NCBI RefSeq assembly: GCF_900143025.1
Contig: NZ_FRCT01000003.1
Coordinates: 1 to 64,000 of the forward strand
Direction: 5' to 3'
From: Ruminococcus flavefaciens
GTDB taxonomy: Bacteria > Bacillota > Clostridia > Oscillospirales > Ruminococcaceae
Length of the DNA stretch: 64,000 bases
Under the pieces are notes generated by a model. The model saw only the letters and a list, made by a program, of their open reading frames with translations, had not been told where the DNA came from and did no database searches. A program made the translations under genes and the position numbers. How positions within the stretch are numbered: position 1 is the first letter of the stretch; every line of letters begins with the position of its first letter. Below, piece by piece: positions 35,379-44,638 of this stretch.

Positions 35379-37748
35379 ATGGATCCTAAACAAAACAGAC
35401 CCCAGGGCAGACGCAAGAACGTTACCTCTGGTGGAAATGGCGCACATAGACGCGGTGACGGACTCGGTACAGGTCCTGTAGGTTCGGGCAGCTATACAGG
35501 CGGCTCAACAGGCGGAGGCGGCGGAATGAAAAGAGCTGCTGCCGGCGGCGGAGGACTGTCCTTACTGGTTATAATCGGTATCATTTTATTTAAATTCATG
35601 GGCGGAAGCGGCGCAGGCGGCGGCACAAGCAACGGCGGAGGCGGCGGAAATCTCCTCGGCTCACTTTTAGGCGGCGGTTCGGCTCCATCAGGCTTTGATT
35701 TCAGCACAGAGGATACTGCATCGGGCAGTACTACAAGCGACGCTGCTGTAGATACTTCAGTTGCAACAGGTTCAAGAGAAAAACGTACAGTCATCAAGGG
35801 CAACAACGAGGACGTTGTTACTATCATGGTATATATGTGCGGAACCGATCTTGAGTCTAAATACGGCATGGCCTCCTCAGATATGCAGGAAATGAGTGCT
35901 GCTTCCTACGGCGATAATGTAAATGTTATCGTATTCACAGGCGGCTGCTCAAAGTGGAAGTCCACAGGCATAAGCAATAAGGTAAATCAGGTATATCAGA
36001 TAAAGAACGGACAGGTAGGAAGACTTGTCGAAGATGCAGGCACAAAGGCAATGACAGACCCAAACAACCTTTCATGGTTTATCAAGTATTGTGCTCAGAA
36101 CTTCCCTGCCAACAGAAACGAGCTTATCCTTTGGGATCACGGCGGCGGATCTGTAACAGGCTACGGCTACGACGAAAAAAACAAGAGCAGCGGTTCTATG
36201 AGTCTTGCAGGTGTTAATCAGGCACTCAAGAGCGGCGGAGTAAAATTCGATTTCATCGGATTTGACGCTTGCCTCATGGCAACAGCTGAAACTGCTCTCA
36301 TGCTTAATGAACACGCTGATTACCTTATCGCATCTGAGGAAACAGAACCTGGTATCGGCTGGTACTACACAAACTGGCTCACAAAGCTGGGCAGCAATAC
36401 TTCTATGTCAACTCTTGATATCGGTAAGAACATCGTTGACGATTTCGTTTCCGAGTGTGCAAAGAAGTGCAGAGGTCAGAAGACAACACTTTCAGTTATC
36501 GACCTTGCTGAATTCTCAAATACAGTACCTAAGGATCTCAATGCGTTTGCAAAGTCAGTAAGTGCAAAGATATCAAAGGACGAATACAAGGACATTTCCA
36601 ACGCAAGATACTCTACCCGTGAGTTTGCCGAAAGTACACGTATAGACCAGGTAGACCTTGTAAATCTTGCTGAGAATGTTGGTACTCCCGAAGGTAAGGC
36701 ACTTGCAGACACTCTTAAAAAGGCAGTAAAGTACAACCGCACATCAACAAATATGACAAATGCATACGGTGTATCTATCTACTTCCCTTATCAGCGTACA
36801 TCTTATGTTGATACAGCCTGCAATACATACAACCAGATCGGTATGGACTCTGAGTATTCAAAGTGCATCAAGCAGTTTGCAAAGCTTGAAACAGGCGGAC
36901 AGATCGCAGCAGGCGGCTCAGGCTCACCTCTCAGCTCACTCTTCGGACTTGGCGGTTCATCAGGTTCATCGGGCAGCTCAGACATGATCGGTTCACTTCT
37001 CTCCAGCTTCCTTGGCGGCGGTGGAAGAAGTATCACGGGTCTTGACGACTCAAATACCTCTTTCATGCAGGATACAGATGTTGAGGATACAGCCGAATAC
37101 CTTTCAACTCACTATTTCGACGCTTCAAAGCTTGTATGGGAAAAACAGAACGACAGCTACACCATGAAGCTTTCAGAAGATCAGTGGAGCATGGTCCACA
37201 AGCTTGATCTCAATATGTTCTACGATGACGGCGAGGGTTACATCGACCTTGGTCTCGATAACATCTACGACTGGACTGAGGATGGTGATCTCTTAGCTGA
37301 TACAGAAAAGAACTGGCTCTCTATCAACGGTAACGTTGTAGCTTACTATCATACTGATACGACTACAAGCGGCGATGATACTATTATAACAGGCTATGTA
37401 CCTGCTTTCCTTAACGGTGAACGCGTAAACCTTATAATCGTATTCAACAACGCTAATCCTAACGGCTTTATCGCAGGAGCTTCAACAGACTATGTCAACG
37501 GCGAAACAAATGCTGTAGCAAAGAACCTTACAGAACTCAACAACGGCGACAAGCTTGACTTCATATGCGACTACTACGACTATGATATGAATTATCAGGA
37601 CAGCTACATGATAGGTGAACAGGTAACTTACAGCGACAATATGACCATAAGCAATACATCTGTAGGTGACGGCGCGTGCCATATCCTCTACCGCTTCTCT
37701 GATATTTACAATCAGGATTACTGGACAGAGCCTATCGTTATAAAATAA
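35379..37748 (+). CDS. Clostripain-family (C11) cysteine protease, membrane-anchored
   Basis: A 789-residue protein. The N-terminus is Gly-rich and basic, with no cleavable signal, then one TM (about 60-75, LSLLVIIGIILF) flanked by more Gly-rich runs: a signal anchor with the bulk outside. The C11 domain (about 148-500) carries VTIMVYMCGTDLES, catalytic His254 (LWDHGGG) and Cys298 (GFDACLMA). C11 proteases cut after basic residues and are activated by autocleavage. A Gly/Ser-rich linker at about 505-555 leads to a beta-rich C-terminal domain of unknown role. GGAGG precedes the ATG; monocistronic. Confidence 0.9.
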   Translation: MDPKQNRPQGRRKNVTSGGNGAHRRGDGLGTGPVGSGSYTGGSTGGGGGMKRAAAGGGGLSLLVIIGIILFKFMGGSGAGGGTSNGGGGGNLLGSLLGGGSAPSGFDFSTEDTASGSTTSDAAVDTSVATGSREKRTVIKGNNEDVVTIMVYMCGTDLESKYGMASSDMQEMSAASYGDNVNVIVFTGGCSKWKSTGISNKVNQVYQIKNGQVGRLVEDAGTKAMTDPNNLSWFIKYCAQNFPANRNELILWDHGGGSVTGYGYDEKNKSSGSMSLAGVNQALKSGGVKFDFIGFDACLMATAETALMLNEHADYLIASEETEPGIGWYYTNWLTKLGSNTSMSTLDIGKNIVDDFVSECAKKCRGQKTTLSVIDLAEFSNTVPKDLNAFAKSVSAKISKDEYKDISNARYSTREFAESTRIDQVDLVNLAENVGTPEGKALADTLKKAVKYNRTSTNMTNAYGVSIYFPYQRTSYVDTACNTYNQIGMDSEYSKCIKQFAKLETGGQIAAGGSGSPLSSLFGLGGSSGSSGSSDMIGSLLSSFLGGGGRSITGLDDSNTSFMQDTDVEDTAEYLSTHYFDASKLVWEKQNDSYTMKLSEDQWSMVHKLDLNMFYDDGEGYIDLGLDNIYDWTEDGDLLADTEKNWLSINGNVVAYYHTDTTTSGDDTIITGYVPAFLNGERVNLIIVFNNANPNGFIAGASTDYVNGETNAVAKNLTELNNGDKLDFICDYYDYDMNYQDSYMIGEQVTYSDNMTISNTSVGDGACHILYRFSDIYNQDYWTEPIVIK

Positions 37749-37757
37749 AATATATGT

Positions 37758-37795
37758 AAAAAACGCTTCAGGTTATACTGAAGCGTTTTTTATAT
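37758..37795. terminator. Terminator of protease gene
   Basis: AAAACGCTTCAG / CTGAAGCGTTTT with a 6-nt loop and T-run on the plus strand. Confidence 0.85.
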
Positions 37796-37809
37796 TAGTT
37801 ATATGCTAT

Positions 37810-37848
37810 AAAAAAATAAACGCACGGGAATAAACTCGTGCGTTTATA
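37810..37848 (-). terminator. Terminator of the tRNA unit
   Basis: On the minus strand AAACGCACGAG / CCGTGCGTTT is followed by ATTTTTTT, directly after tRNA-Leu. Confidence 0.8.
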
Positions 37849-37850
37849 AG

Positions 37851-37934
37851 TGCCGCTGACCGGACTTGAACCGGTACGATATTGCTACCGAGGGATTTTA
37901 AGTCCCTTGTGTCTGCCAATTCCACCACAGCGGC
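37851..37934 (-). tRNA. tRNA-Leu (UAA)
   Basis: 84 nt with acceptor stem GCCGCTG/CAGCGGC, discriminator A, anticodon loop CTTAAAA, a long variable arm typical of Leu tRNA and T-loop GTTCAAGTC. CCA is not encoded. Confidence 0.97.
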
Positions 37935-37943
37935 AAATATTCT

Positions 37944-37966
37944 GCGGTGTATTTGGTTTACACCGC
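37944..37966. repeat. Hairpin between the two tRNAs
   Basis: GCGGTGTA / TACACCGC with a 7-nt loop; it may be a processing site of the tRNA precursor. A T-run follows only on the plus strand. Confidence 0.55.
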
Positions 37967-37971
37967 TTTTT

Positions 37972-38048
37972 TGGTCGAGGTGACAGGATTTGAACCTGCG
38001 GCCCCTACGTCCCGAACGTAGTACTCTACCAAACTGAGCCACACCTCG
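37972..38048 (-). tRNA. tRNA-Pro (CGG)
   Basis: 77 nt including encoded CCA. Acceptor stem CGAGGTG/CACCTCG, anticodon loop TTCGGGA (CGG) on stem CTACG/CGTAG, and T-loop GTTCAAATC. Co-directional with tRNA-Leu. Confidence 0.97.
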
Positions 38049-38200
38049 GACAGCATTAATATTATACATCAAATGAGCAGTGATGTCAAGTAAAAATATC
38101 AATAATATAATTATTTTTATTTTTTTACTATATAAATTTTACTTATAATAAAAATGAGCAGCTGAGTAAGTAAGCTCAGAGCTGCTCTGATTTGTTTGAA

Positions 38201-39334
38201 TTACTGGAATATAGGAGATTCGCTTATCATCTTGTCCCTATCCCATTTCTGTATTCTTTTTACGCCGTCAGCACAGGTGAATATGCCTTTTCCGTGACGC
38301 AGGTCACTTTCCCACTCTCCCTCAAAAACATCACCGTTTTTGTAGAAATAAGTGCCATGCCCCTGCTTAAGACTGTTCTCAAAGCGTCCTTCGTATCTGT
38401 CACCATTATTATAATAGAAGATACCCTGACCGCTTTTGACATTATCGCACCACTCACCGTCATATTTATTGCCGTTATTATAAGTGAACACGCCGCGGCC
38501 GTTTCTCATATCATTTTCATATTCTCCGTCGTAAATATTTCCGTCAGCGAATGTGAATACTCCTTTGCCCTGCTTTACGCCTTCGTTGAAGCTGCCCTCA
38601 TACACATTACCGTTATTATAGGTAAATACGCCCTTTCCGTGCATTTTACCTGTAAAGCCGACTTCACCTTCATATTTTCCGTTATCGAATTCGAGAAATC
38701 TCTTAGAATCGGGAGAAGGCTTCGGAGTTCCGCTGATAAGCTCCTCGCTTACTATCTTGCCTTCTTTATAATTTCGCTTGTAAACGCAGTTATCATCACG
38801 GGTCTTGAACATAGCCTCCCCTTCAAGAAGTCCTTCTATCCATTCGCCCTCGATAACGTCACCGTTTTTATAAGTGAACACACCTCTGCCGTGATATCTG
38901 CTTCTGCTCCATGAACCTACATATTTTGTCATGCCGTTTTCATAGAATTCAGTGCCCTCGCCGCATCTCCAGCCGTACATCCATTCGCCGTCATATTCGA
39001 GTTTGCCTGTCTGCCAGTACTGCTTACCACTGCCATGAAATCTGTCGTCAACAAAATCTCCTGCATATACAAGGGATTTGCTTGCCTCATCACCATCGCC
39101 CTGACCGATATCATAGTAACCCTTTGCGTATTTACGTCCAAAACCGCAAAGCTTGCCGTCTTTCCATTCGCCGTCGTACTCTATGTCAAGGTCATTGATG
39201 AAAACTCCGCGTCCCTCGGGTTTCCTTCCCGAACCAACGTGTCCGGAGTAGACACCTGTTCCAAGAACAGAGCTTATAAAATTCATATTATTTGCGATAC
39301 CTTTGCTTACTTTAAGAAAATCCAGCATTCCCAT
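38201..39334 (-). CDS. MORN-repeat protein
   Basis: A 377-residue soluble protein made almost wholly of about 11-12 MORN repeats of about 23 residues (pattern YDGEW-x-DG-x-x-HGKG-x-F-x-Y-x-NG), for example HGKGVFTYNNGNVYEGSF and SGQGIFYYNNGDRYEGRF. A short helical start (about 1-30) and a break near 205-215 interrupt them. MORN sheets bind lipids or serve as scaffolds; bacterial roles are mostly unknown. There is no signal peptide. GGAG precedes the ATG. It stands alone between the tRNAs and the symporter. Confidence 0.88.
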   Translation of the reverse strand: MGMLDFLKVSKGIANNMNFISSVLGTGVYSGHVGSGRKPEGRGVFINDLDIEYDGEWKDGKLCGFGRKYAKGYYDIGQGDGDEASKSLVYAGDFVDDRFHGSGKQYWQTGKLEYDGEWMYGWRCGEGTEFYENGMTKYVGSWSRSRYHGRGVFTYKNGDVIEGEWIEGLLEGEAMFKTRDDNCVYKRNYKEGKIVSEELISGTPKPSPDSKRFLEFDNGKYEGEVGFTGKMHGKGVFTYNNGNVYEGSFNEGVKQGKGVFTFADGNIYDGEYENDMRNGRGVFTYNNGNKYDGEWCDNVKSGQGIFYYNNGDRYEGRFENSLKQGHGTYFYKNGDVFEGEWESDLRHGKGIFTCADGVKRIQKWDRDKMISESPIFQ

Positions 39335-39541
39335 AATATCTTCTCCAAATCTTCACTTTCAGATCTTTAGGGAGAATCTGACGAGTTGTATTATTAAATC
39401 CATTATTAAATTAAAGCATAATTCATCGCTTATATTGTACCATATTGCAATTCCAAAGTCAATAATCCACGATTTAATTTTTATAGTTTGATTGGTATAA
39501 CAAATTTTTTACGTAAAATAGGTGTTTTTCATAATTAGGTA

Positions 39542-39570
39542 TTGACAATTTATGAATAATATTGTATAAT
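39542..39570 (+). promoter_or_regulatory. Consensus promoter of the symporter gene
   Basis: TTGACA and TATAAT with 17-bp spacing, about 85 nt before the start. Nothing else is seen in the 320-nt gap. Confidence 0.85.
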
Positions 39571-39655
39571 TAGTCTTAGTTTACAACTTTATTCATTTAA
39601 AGCTTTACAGGAATATCAATTTACACTGTAAGCAAACTGAAAGGTCGGGATACAA

Positions 39656-41254
39656 ATGGAAATTGGCTCAAAAACCGCAACATTCATCATACTCGCCATT
39701 TATATCACTATAATGGTGGGTATAGGAATCTATATGTCAAAACGTACAAAGTCTTCTGAGGACTTTATGCTTGGCGGAAGAAACGTCGGTTCATGGCTGA
39801 CAGCATTCTCATACGGAACAACTTACTTCTCAGCAGTTGTCTTCATTGGCTACGCCGGACAGTTCGGCTGGATGTATGGTGCATCAGCAACATGGGTAGG
39901 AATAGGCAATGCCATAATCGGAAGCCTTATACCGTTCTTCCTTTTAGGCAGAAGAACTCGTCTTATGACAAATCACCTCGGTGCAAAAACAATGCCTGAA
40001 TACTTCGAGCATCGTTTTGACTCCAAAAAACTGAAAACCGCATCTGCACTTATTGTTTTCATCTTCCTCATTCCTTATACAGCTTCTGTATACAACGGAC
40101 TTTCCCGTCTGTTCGGAATGGTATTTGATCTTGGTGAAAACGGCGGTACATACATAATCATCGCAATGGCTATACTTTCCGCTGTATACGTTACTCTCGG
40201 CGGATATAAGGCAACAGCACTCAACGATTTCTTCCAGGGAATCATAATGCTTATCGGTATCGGTACTGTTGTAGCACTCACTGTACAGAAGAAAGACGGT
40301 CTTTCTGCTGCACTTGACGCACTCAATACCATTTCAGACAGCAAGACCGAAGCAGGCACTCTCGGTTCGAGGTTCGGACCTGACCCGATAAACCTCCTCG
40401 GCGTTGTTATACTTACTTCTCTTGGTACATGGGGACTTCCTCAGATGGTTCAGAAGTTCTATGCTATCAAGGACGAACAGGCTATCAAAAAGGGTGCTAT
40501 CATTTCCACATTCTTTGCTATCGTTGTAGCAGGCGGCTCATACTTCATGGGCGGATTTGTAAGACTTTACTGCACACTCGACAGTGCTGACACATCAGGA
40601 AAGGCACTTATCCAGACTGTAGACGGAAAGCCTGTATATGATACAATGGTACCTGCTCTTATTCATCAGGCACTTCCAAATCTTCTTATCGGACTTGTTG
40701 TAGTACTTGTTCTTTCCGCTTCACTTTCAACTCTTTCATCACTTGTACTTACTTCAAGCTCAACACTTACAAACGATCTCATCAAGCCACGTATCAAGAA
40801 TTTTGATGACAAGCATCAGGTAAAATTCATGCGTGTTTTCATTGCAGTATTCCTTGTAATCTCTGTAATCATTGCCTGCAATAAGAACGCTTCTATCTCA
40901 ACTCTTATGTCTTACTCATGGGGAGCACTTTCAGGTGCGTTCCTTGGACCATTCCTCTATGGTCTGTTTATGAAGAAGGCATCAAAGGCTGCCTGCTGGA
41001 CAAGCTTTATCACAGGTGTTGGCATAAGCGTAGCACACATGGTACTCTTCAGCATGAATATTGAAGCATTCAGCGGTATCAGACAGTCTGTTATCGATAT
41101 GAACTGCCCGTTAAATCTTCTCTCACCTATCAATGCAGGAGCATTTTCAATGATCCTTTCGCTTGTTCTCGTACCGATAATAAGCAGCTTTACAAAGGCA
41201 CCTGAGGATAAGGTAGTAGAGAATGCATTCAGCAGTCTCAATGAAGCAAAATAA
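39656..41254 (+). CDS. Sodium:solute symporter (SSS family)
   Basis: A 532-residue membrane protein with about 13 TMs. Family marks are 'SSEDFMLGGRNVGSWLTAFSYGTTYFSAVVFIGYAG' (split over TM1-2), 'AVYVTLGGYKATALNDFFQGIIM' and 'VLSASLSTLSSLVLTSSSTLTNDL' (sodium-site Ser/Thr region of TM8). It imports a small solute with sodium; the PutP/PanF/sialic acid branches cannot be told apart by eye. Monocistronic, with its own promoter and terminator; the ribosome binding site is weak (AAAGG). Confidence 0.9.
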   Translation: MEIGSKTATFIILAIYITIMVGIGIYMSKRTKSSEDFMLGGRNVGSWLTAFSYGTTYFSAVVFIGYAGQFGWMYGASATWVGIGNAIIGSLIPFFLLGRRTRLMTNHLGAKTMPEYFEHRFDSKKLKTASALIVFIFLIPYTASVYNGLSRLFGMVFDLGENGGTYIIIAMAILSAVYVTLGGYKATALNDFFQGIIMLIGIGTVVALTVQKKDGLSAALDALNTISDSKTEAGTLGSRFGPDPINLLGVVILTSLGTWGLPQMVQKFYAIKDEQAIKKGAIISTFFAIVVAGGSYFMGGFVRLYCTLDSADTSGKALIQTVDGKPVYDTMVPALIHQALPNLLIGLVVVLVLSASLSTLSSLVLTSSSTLTNDLIKPRIKNFDDKHQVKFMRVFIAVFLVISVIIACNKNASISTLMSYSWGALSGAFLGPFLYGLFMKKASKAACWTSFITGVGISVAHMVLFSMNIEAFSGIRQSVIDMNCPLNLLSPINAGAFSMILSLVLVPIISSFTKAPEDKVVENAFSSLNEAK

Positions 41255-41261
41255 AAAAACT

Positions 41262-41336
41262 ATCGGGAACATAATCTGTTCCCGATTTTTCTATTACTGC
41301 TTTCTAATAAAAAAGCAGCCTTGCGGCTGCTTTTTT
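41262..41336. terminator. Two terminator hairpins between convergent genes
   Basis: ATCGGGAACA / TGTTCCCGAT with TTTTTCT serves the symporter. AAAAGCAGCC-ttgc-GGCTGCTTTT can end transcription in both directions and serves the dockerin gene. Confidence 0.9.
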
Positions 41337-41340
41337 ATTA

Positions 41341-42210
41341 TTACTTTCTGTTCTTTACGAAATCATTGAGTGAGGATTCACCGCTACCTGAAAGATAAGC
41401 ATAATAAGCAAGGAGATTACTTGCATCAACAGCATCTACTAATCCATCGCCGTTGATATCAGCAGCAGCTCTCTGGTTACCGTCAAATATTCCTTCCTTA
41501 CCTGCTGACTGTCTTGTATACTCCTTCATGATACCTGAAACGTCAACTGAGTCCCACTTGCCGTCATTATTGATATCGCCGAGCTTTCTGTCAGAAGCAT
41601 TTATAAGAAGAGGCTTGCTGTTCTTGGAAGGATCATACTCCTTAAATGTACCGTCACCGTTACGAGCAATGATACCACTGAAGTAAGCGCCCTCACTGTA
41701 TACCTTTAAGTTATAGGAACCGCCTGCTGCATCAGAAGCAAACTTTGCATCGAAGCAAGCCAGAGGATATGAATCGGAATTCTCACCGTTAAGCTCCATA
41801 GGCTTCTCAGAAGAGATGTTTGAATAGTTTACAGCAACAACATTAAGATTCTCAAAAACATTGAGGTTCATGCTGTCATCAGTATCAAATCCCTTATAAG
41901 GAGCACCCTTGTAAAGAGCGATAGGACCTGTCAGGTTAGTAAGCTTGAGAGACTCGTCAGCTGTAGCCTTTACGAAAATCTGTCCAGCCTTCTTGCTGGT
42001 GTCCTTTATATACATAGCACATGGAATAGCTGAAGTATTCTCTTTTGTATTTACAAAAATTCCACCGAATTTAAGTGTTTCAACTCCGTTAGCCTTATCA
42101 TCTACTGTAAAGTAGATAGACGGTGCCTCGTCAGCAGCGTTTACAGCTAATGCTGACACCATACCTGCAGCGATAGCTGCTGATGATAAAATAGAAATAA
42201 ATTTTTTCAT
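41341..42210 (-). CDS. Cohesin-like domain protein with C-terminal dockerin
   Basis: A 289-residue secreted protein. Signal peptide about 1-25. Residues about 28-205 form a beta-sandwich with segments such as 'IPCAMYIKDTSK', 'LKLTNLTGPIALYKG', 'YPLACFDAKF' and 'GSYNLKVYSEGAYFSG', similar in pattern to cohesin folds. A dockerin follows (DINNDGKWDSVDV, DINGDGLVDAVDA). A cohesin-like plus dockerin chain could act as a cellulosome adaptor; this is by pattern only. AAGGAG precedes the ATG, and mtnN ends just 14 nt upstream, so the two may share a transcript. Confidence 0.78.
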   Translation of the reverse strand: MKKFISILSSAAIAAGMVSALAVNAADEAPSIYFTVDDKANGVETLKFGGIFVNTKENTSAIPCAMYIKDTSKKAGQIFVKATADESLKLTNLTGPIALYKGAPYKGFDTDDSMNLNVFENLNVVAVNYSNISSEKPMELNGENSDSYPLACFDAKFASDAAGGSYNLKVYSEGAYFSGIIARNGDGTFKEYDPSKNSKPLLINASDRKLGDINNDGKWDSVDVSGIMKEYTRQSAGKEGIFDGNQRAAADINGDGLVDAVDASNLLAYYAYLSGSGESSLNDFVKNRK

Positions 42211-42224
42211 TGTAAAAACTCCTT

Positions 42225-42902
42225 TCAGAGCAGCTCAGCCATACGAAGAACTATCTCCGCAACCCGCTTAGCTGCGATCTTTTCAAATTCGTCAAAAGAC
42301 ATAGCTCCCTCATCATCTGCATTATCTGATATGCAGCGCACACTAACATAAGGAAGCTTGTTGAGATAACAGCAGTGACCTACTGCCGCGCTCTCCATAT
42401 CAACGGCATAAGGATCGAATTTTTCCTGTATAGCTTTTTTTACTTCATTGCTTGTAATAAAAGCTTCGCCTGAAACGATACGCCCTCTGAACGATTTAAC
42501 GCCAAACTCTCCGCAAACCTTTTCAGCAGTATCCATAAGCTCGCCATCTGCCTTGAAAATACCGCAGTAAGGAGGATAATCCTTGAGGAAATGAAGATCG
42601 AGATCGTGAGGAAGGACCTCTGTGGATATTACGACATCGCAAACCTTTACTGCACTGTTCATTCCGCCTGCGATACCCGTATTTATCACACAATCAGGGT
42701 GGAAATTATCTATCATGACCTGTGTACAAAGCGCTGCATTTACCTTAGCTATACCGCAGCAGGCGTTTATCACAGTTTTGCCGTTAATGCTGTTAATGTA
42801 AAAATCGAAGCCGGAAATATGTTTTATATCTGCTTCACCAAGTATTTGTCTTATATCAGCAAGCTCTGAAGGCATTGCTCCGATTATTGCTATAGTATTC
42901 AA
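42225..42902 (-). CDS. mtnN: 5'-methylthioadenosine/S-adenosylhomocysteine nucleosidase
   Basis: A 225-residue cytoplasmic enzyme that cleaves MTA and SAH to adenine and thioribose products (SAM recycling; makes the LuxS substrate). Visible: IGAMPSELADI with the catalytic-base Glu, GIAKVNAALCTQ, INTGIAGG, VSGEAFI, AVDMESAAVGH (ribose-binding Met-Glu) and CISDNAD (catalytic Asp). The start is TTG with AGGAGTG ahead; no ATG fits as well. It is the last chromosomal gene before the integrated element. Confidence 0.93.
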   Translation of the reverse strand: MNTIAIIGAMPSELADIRQILGEADIKHISGFDFYINSINGKTVINACCGIAKVNAALCTQVMIDNFHPDCVINTGIAGGMNSAVKVCDVVISTEVLPHDLDLHFLKDYPPYCGIFKADGELMDTAEKVCGEFGVKSFRGRIVSGEAFITSNEVKKAIQEKFDPYAVDMESAAVGHCCYLNKLPYVSVRCISDNADDEGAMSFDEFEKIAAKRVAEIVLRMAELL

Positions 42903-43050
42903 ATTATCACTCCTAATCTAAATTACTTTTACATTATATCACAAAATCGGAGCAATATCAAGCACATTATATTAACAATTCCATTTTTATTCGTGCTTTC
43001 ATCGGATTTTAGGGCATTTGGAGAACTTTCCTCTAAGTCATATAATTGAC

Positions 43051-43083
43051 TTCTACCAGAAATTTCTACCAAATTTTCTACCA
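43051..43083 (+). repeat. Three direct repeats TTCTACCA, possible integrase arm sites
   Basis: TTCTACCA occurs at 43051, 43064 and 43076, spaced 13 and 12 bp (about one helix turn), between the element edge and the integrase stop. Spaced short direct repeats here match the arm-binding sites of Tn916-type integrases. Confidence 0.55.
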
Positions 43084-43144
43084 AAATCGCTCTTTTTTGA
43101 AATTTTCCATTTCTTCATCGGTCTTGTCACATTATATTATATAA

Positions 43145-44512
43145 TTACACAGCTGTGGGATGTGACGATTCCGCAGGTGCGTCTTTTTTCTTTTTTCTGC
43201 TGTTTGACTTCTTAGGTGCAGGCTTTTCACTTTCCGTTTCAGTCTTTGCTGACTGTTCGCTCTCGGCAGGAGTTTCCTCCTTCTTTGCACCAAGCACTCT
43301 TGAAATTGTCTCAGCCGATGCTACCTTTGCATTGTATTCAAGGTGACTGTAAAGGTTCGCCGTGATATTGAATGTCGCATGACCAAGCCACTCCTGAATA
43401 GCCTTCATCGGAATATCGTTTGCAAGCAAAAGGCTGGCACAGCTGTGACGGAGATCATGGAAACGGAGCATTTTCAGACCGTTCTTCTTGATGACCTCGT
43501 GGAAGTCGTGCGTTACTGTATTAGGGCTGATGAGCTTTCCATACGGATCACAGCAGACAAAGCCCTCAAACTCGGTGCTGTATTCCTTACCGCCGAGCTT
43601 TTTGTAGTGCTTGTCCATTTTCTTCTTTTCAAGAAGCATTTCCTCAATGTGAGGTATCAGCGGAAGGGTTCTTCTTGTGGAATTGGTTTTCAGCCTGGTC
43701 TCCACAAAGAGCTTCGGCTTGCCGTTTTCGTCATAGTCGCTTACGACCTTACGCTCGATAGAGATAGTCTTTTTCTTGAAGTCGATAGAGTCCCACTTCA
43801 AGCCGAGGATCTCACATCTTCTCAGACCGTAGTATGCGGCGATATGAACGATAAGCTCCAGCTTGTGATCCTTGAAAACCTCAAACAGTTCATTCAGCTC
43901 GTCCTCGTTGTAGAAAACGGCTTCGTGTCTTTCGGCTCTCGGCATCACCATTTTATCCATAGGGTGCTGTGGCAGTATCTCCATTTTCACCGCCCACATA
44001 AATGCGGAGTGGATCGCAAGGTAATACTGTTTGACCGAGCTTCCCTTTAAGCCCTGATCCATCTTGTAATTAAGGAATGTCTGAATCTGAGAATGGTTGA
44101 GATCGGCAAGTGTCACATCGGGATATTCCGCACTCATGTACTTCATAAAACGCTCCATGATCCTCTTGTAGCACTGGTATGTGGTACGGGCGGCATTGGG
44201 CTTGATAGCCGTCAGCCACTCTGAAAAGAAATCACTAAGCTCCTGATTGATGACAACAGGCTCACTCTCGTCCTCAGTATTCTTCTTGGGTGCTGTATTG
44301 AAAACCACCTGATTGTTGTTCCACTTATCAGCAAAATCAGCCACAATCTCCTCGACAGCTTCATTCAGTGCTTTTTTAGTGCATTTCTCAGGCAGTCCTG
44401 TTGACACCCACTTGCGCTTACGCTTTCCTGCTTTGTCCTTGTAGTCAAAAACAACATACTGTTTTCCGTTCTTCACGGAAGTGATGTATTTATAGGGCAG
44501 ACTTGCTTTCAT
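43145..44512 (-). CDS. int: Tyrosine-family site-specific integrase
   Basis: A 455-residue integrase. The N-terminal part (about 1-60) looks like an AP2/arm-binding fold ('GKRKRKWVSTGLP'), then a SAM-like core-binding domain (about 95-190). The catalytic domain has the Arg of YYGLRRCEILGLKW, the H-x-x-R of RFHDLRHSCASLLL, the His of WLGHATFNIT and Tyr in NLYSHL. The C-terminus carries a long charged, Lys/Glu-rich tail, unusual in length. It cuts and joins the att sites for integration and excision. AAGGAGG precedes the ATG; xis lies just upstream. Confidence 0.95.
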   Translation of the reverse strand: MKASLPYKYITSVKNGKQYVVFDYKDKAGKRKRKWVSTGLPEKCTKKALNEAVEEIVADFADKWNNNQVVFNTAPKKNTEDESEPVVINQELSDFFSEWLTAIKPNAARTTYQCYKRIMERFMKYMSAEYPDVTLADLNHSQIQTFLNYKMDQGLKGSSVKQYYLAIHSAFMWAVKMEILPQHPMDKMVMPRAERHEAVFYNEDELNELFEVFKDHKLELIVHIAAYYGLRRCEILGLKWDSIDFKKKTISIERKVVSDYDENGKPKLFVETRLKTNSTRRTLPLIPHIEEMLLEKKKMDKHYKKLGGKEYSTEFEGFVCCDPYGKLISPNTVTHDFHEVIKKNGLKMLRFHDLRHSCASLLLANDIPMKAIQEWLGHATFNITANLYSHLEYNAKVASAETISRVLGAKKEETPAESEQSAKTETESEKPAPKKSNSRKKKKDAPAESSHPTAV

Positions 44513-44638
44513 TATAATTTCCTCCTTGCATTGAAAGCGGTAGAAGTCTGCTGTTGACTATTCAATTATAGCGCGAATCGTAATATAATGCAAGACCTAC
44601 CAACCGCAATTCTCTATTTTCGGCGCATTGACCGGTTT

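Noticed and set aside
35492..35869. Minus-strand Pro-rich open frame in the protease gene
   Set aside because: It mirrors Gly-rich codons of the real gene.
37851..38048. tRNA genes as the integration site of the element
   Set aside because: The integrase and repeats lie 5 kb away, beyond mtnN, and no element genes border the tRNAs.
43051..43083. CRISPR array
   Set aside because: The TTCTACCA copies are only 8 bp and 12-13 bp apart, without spacers; no other array-like repeat was seen in the window.
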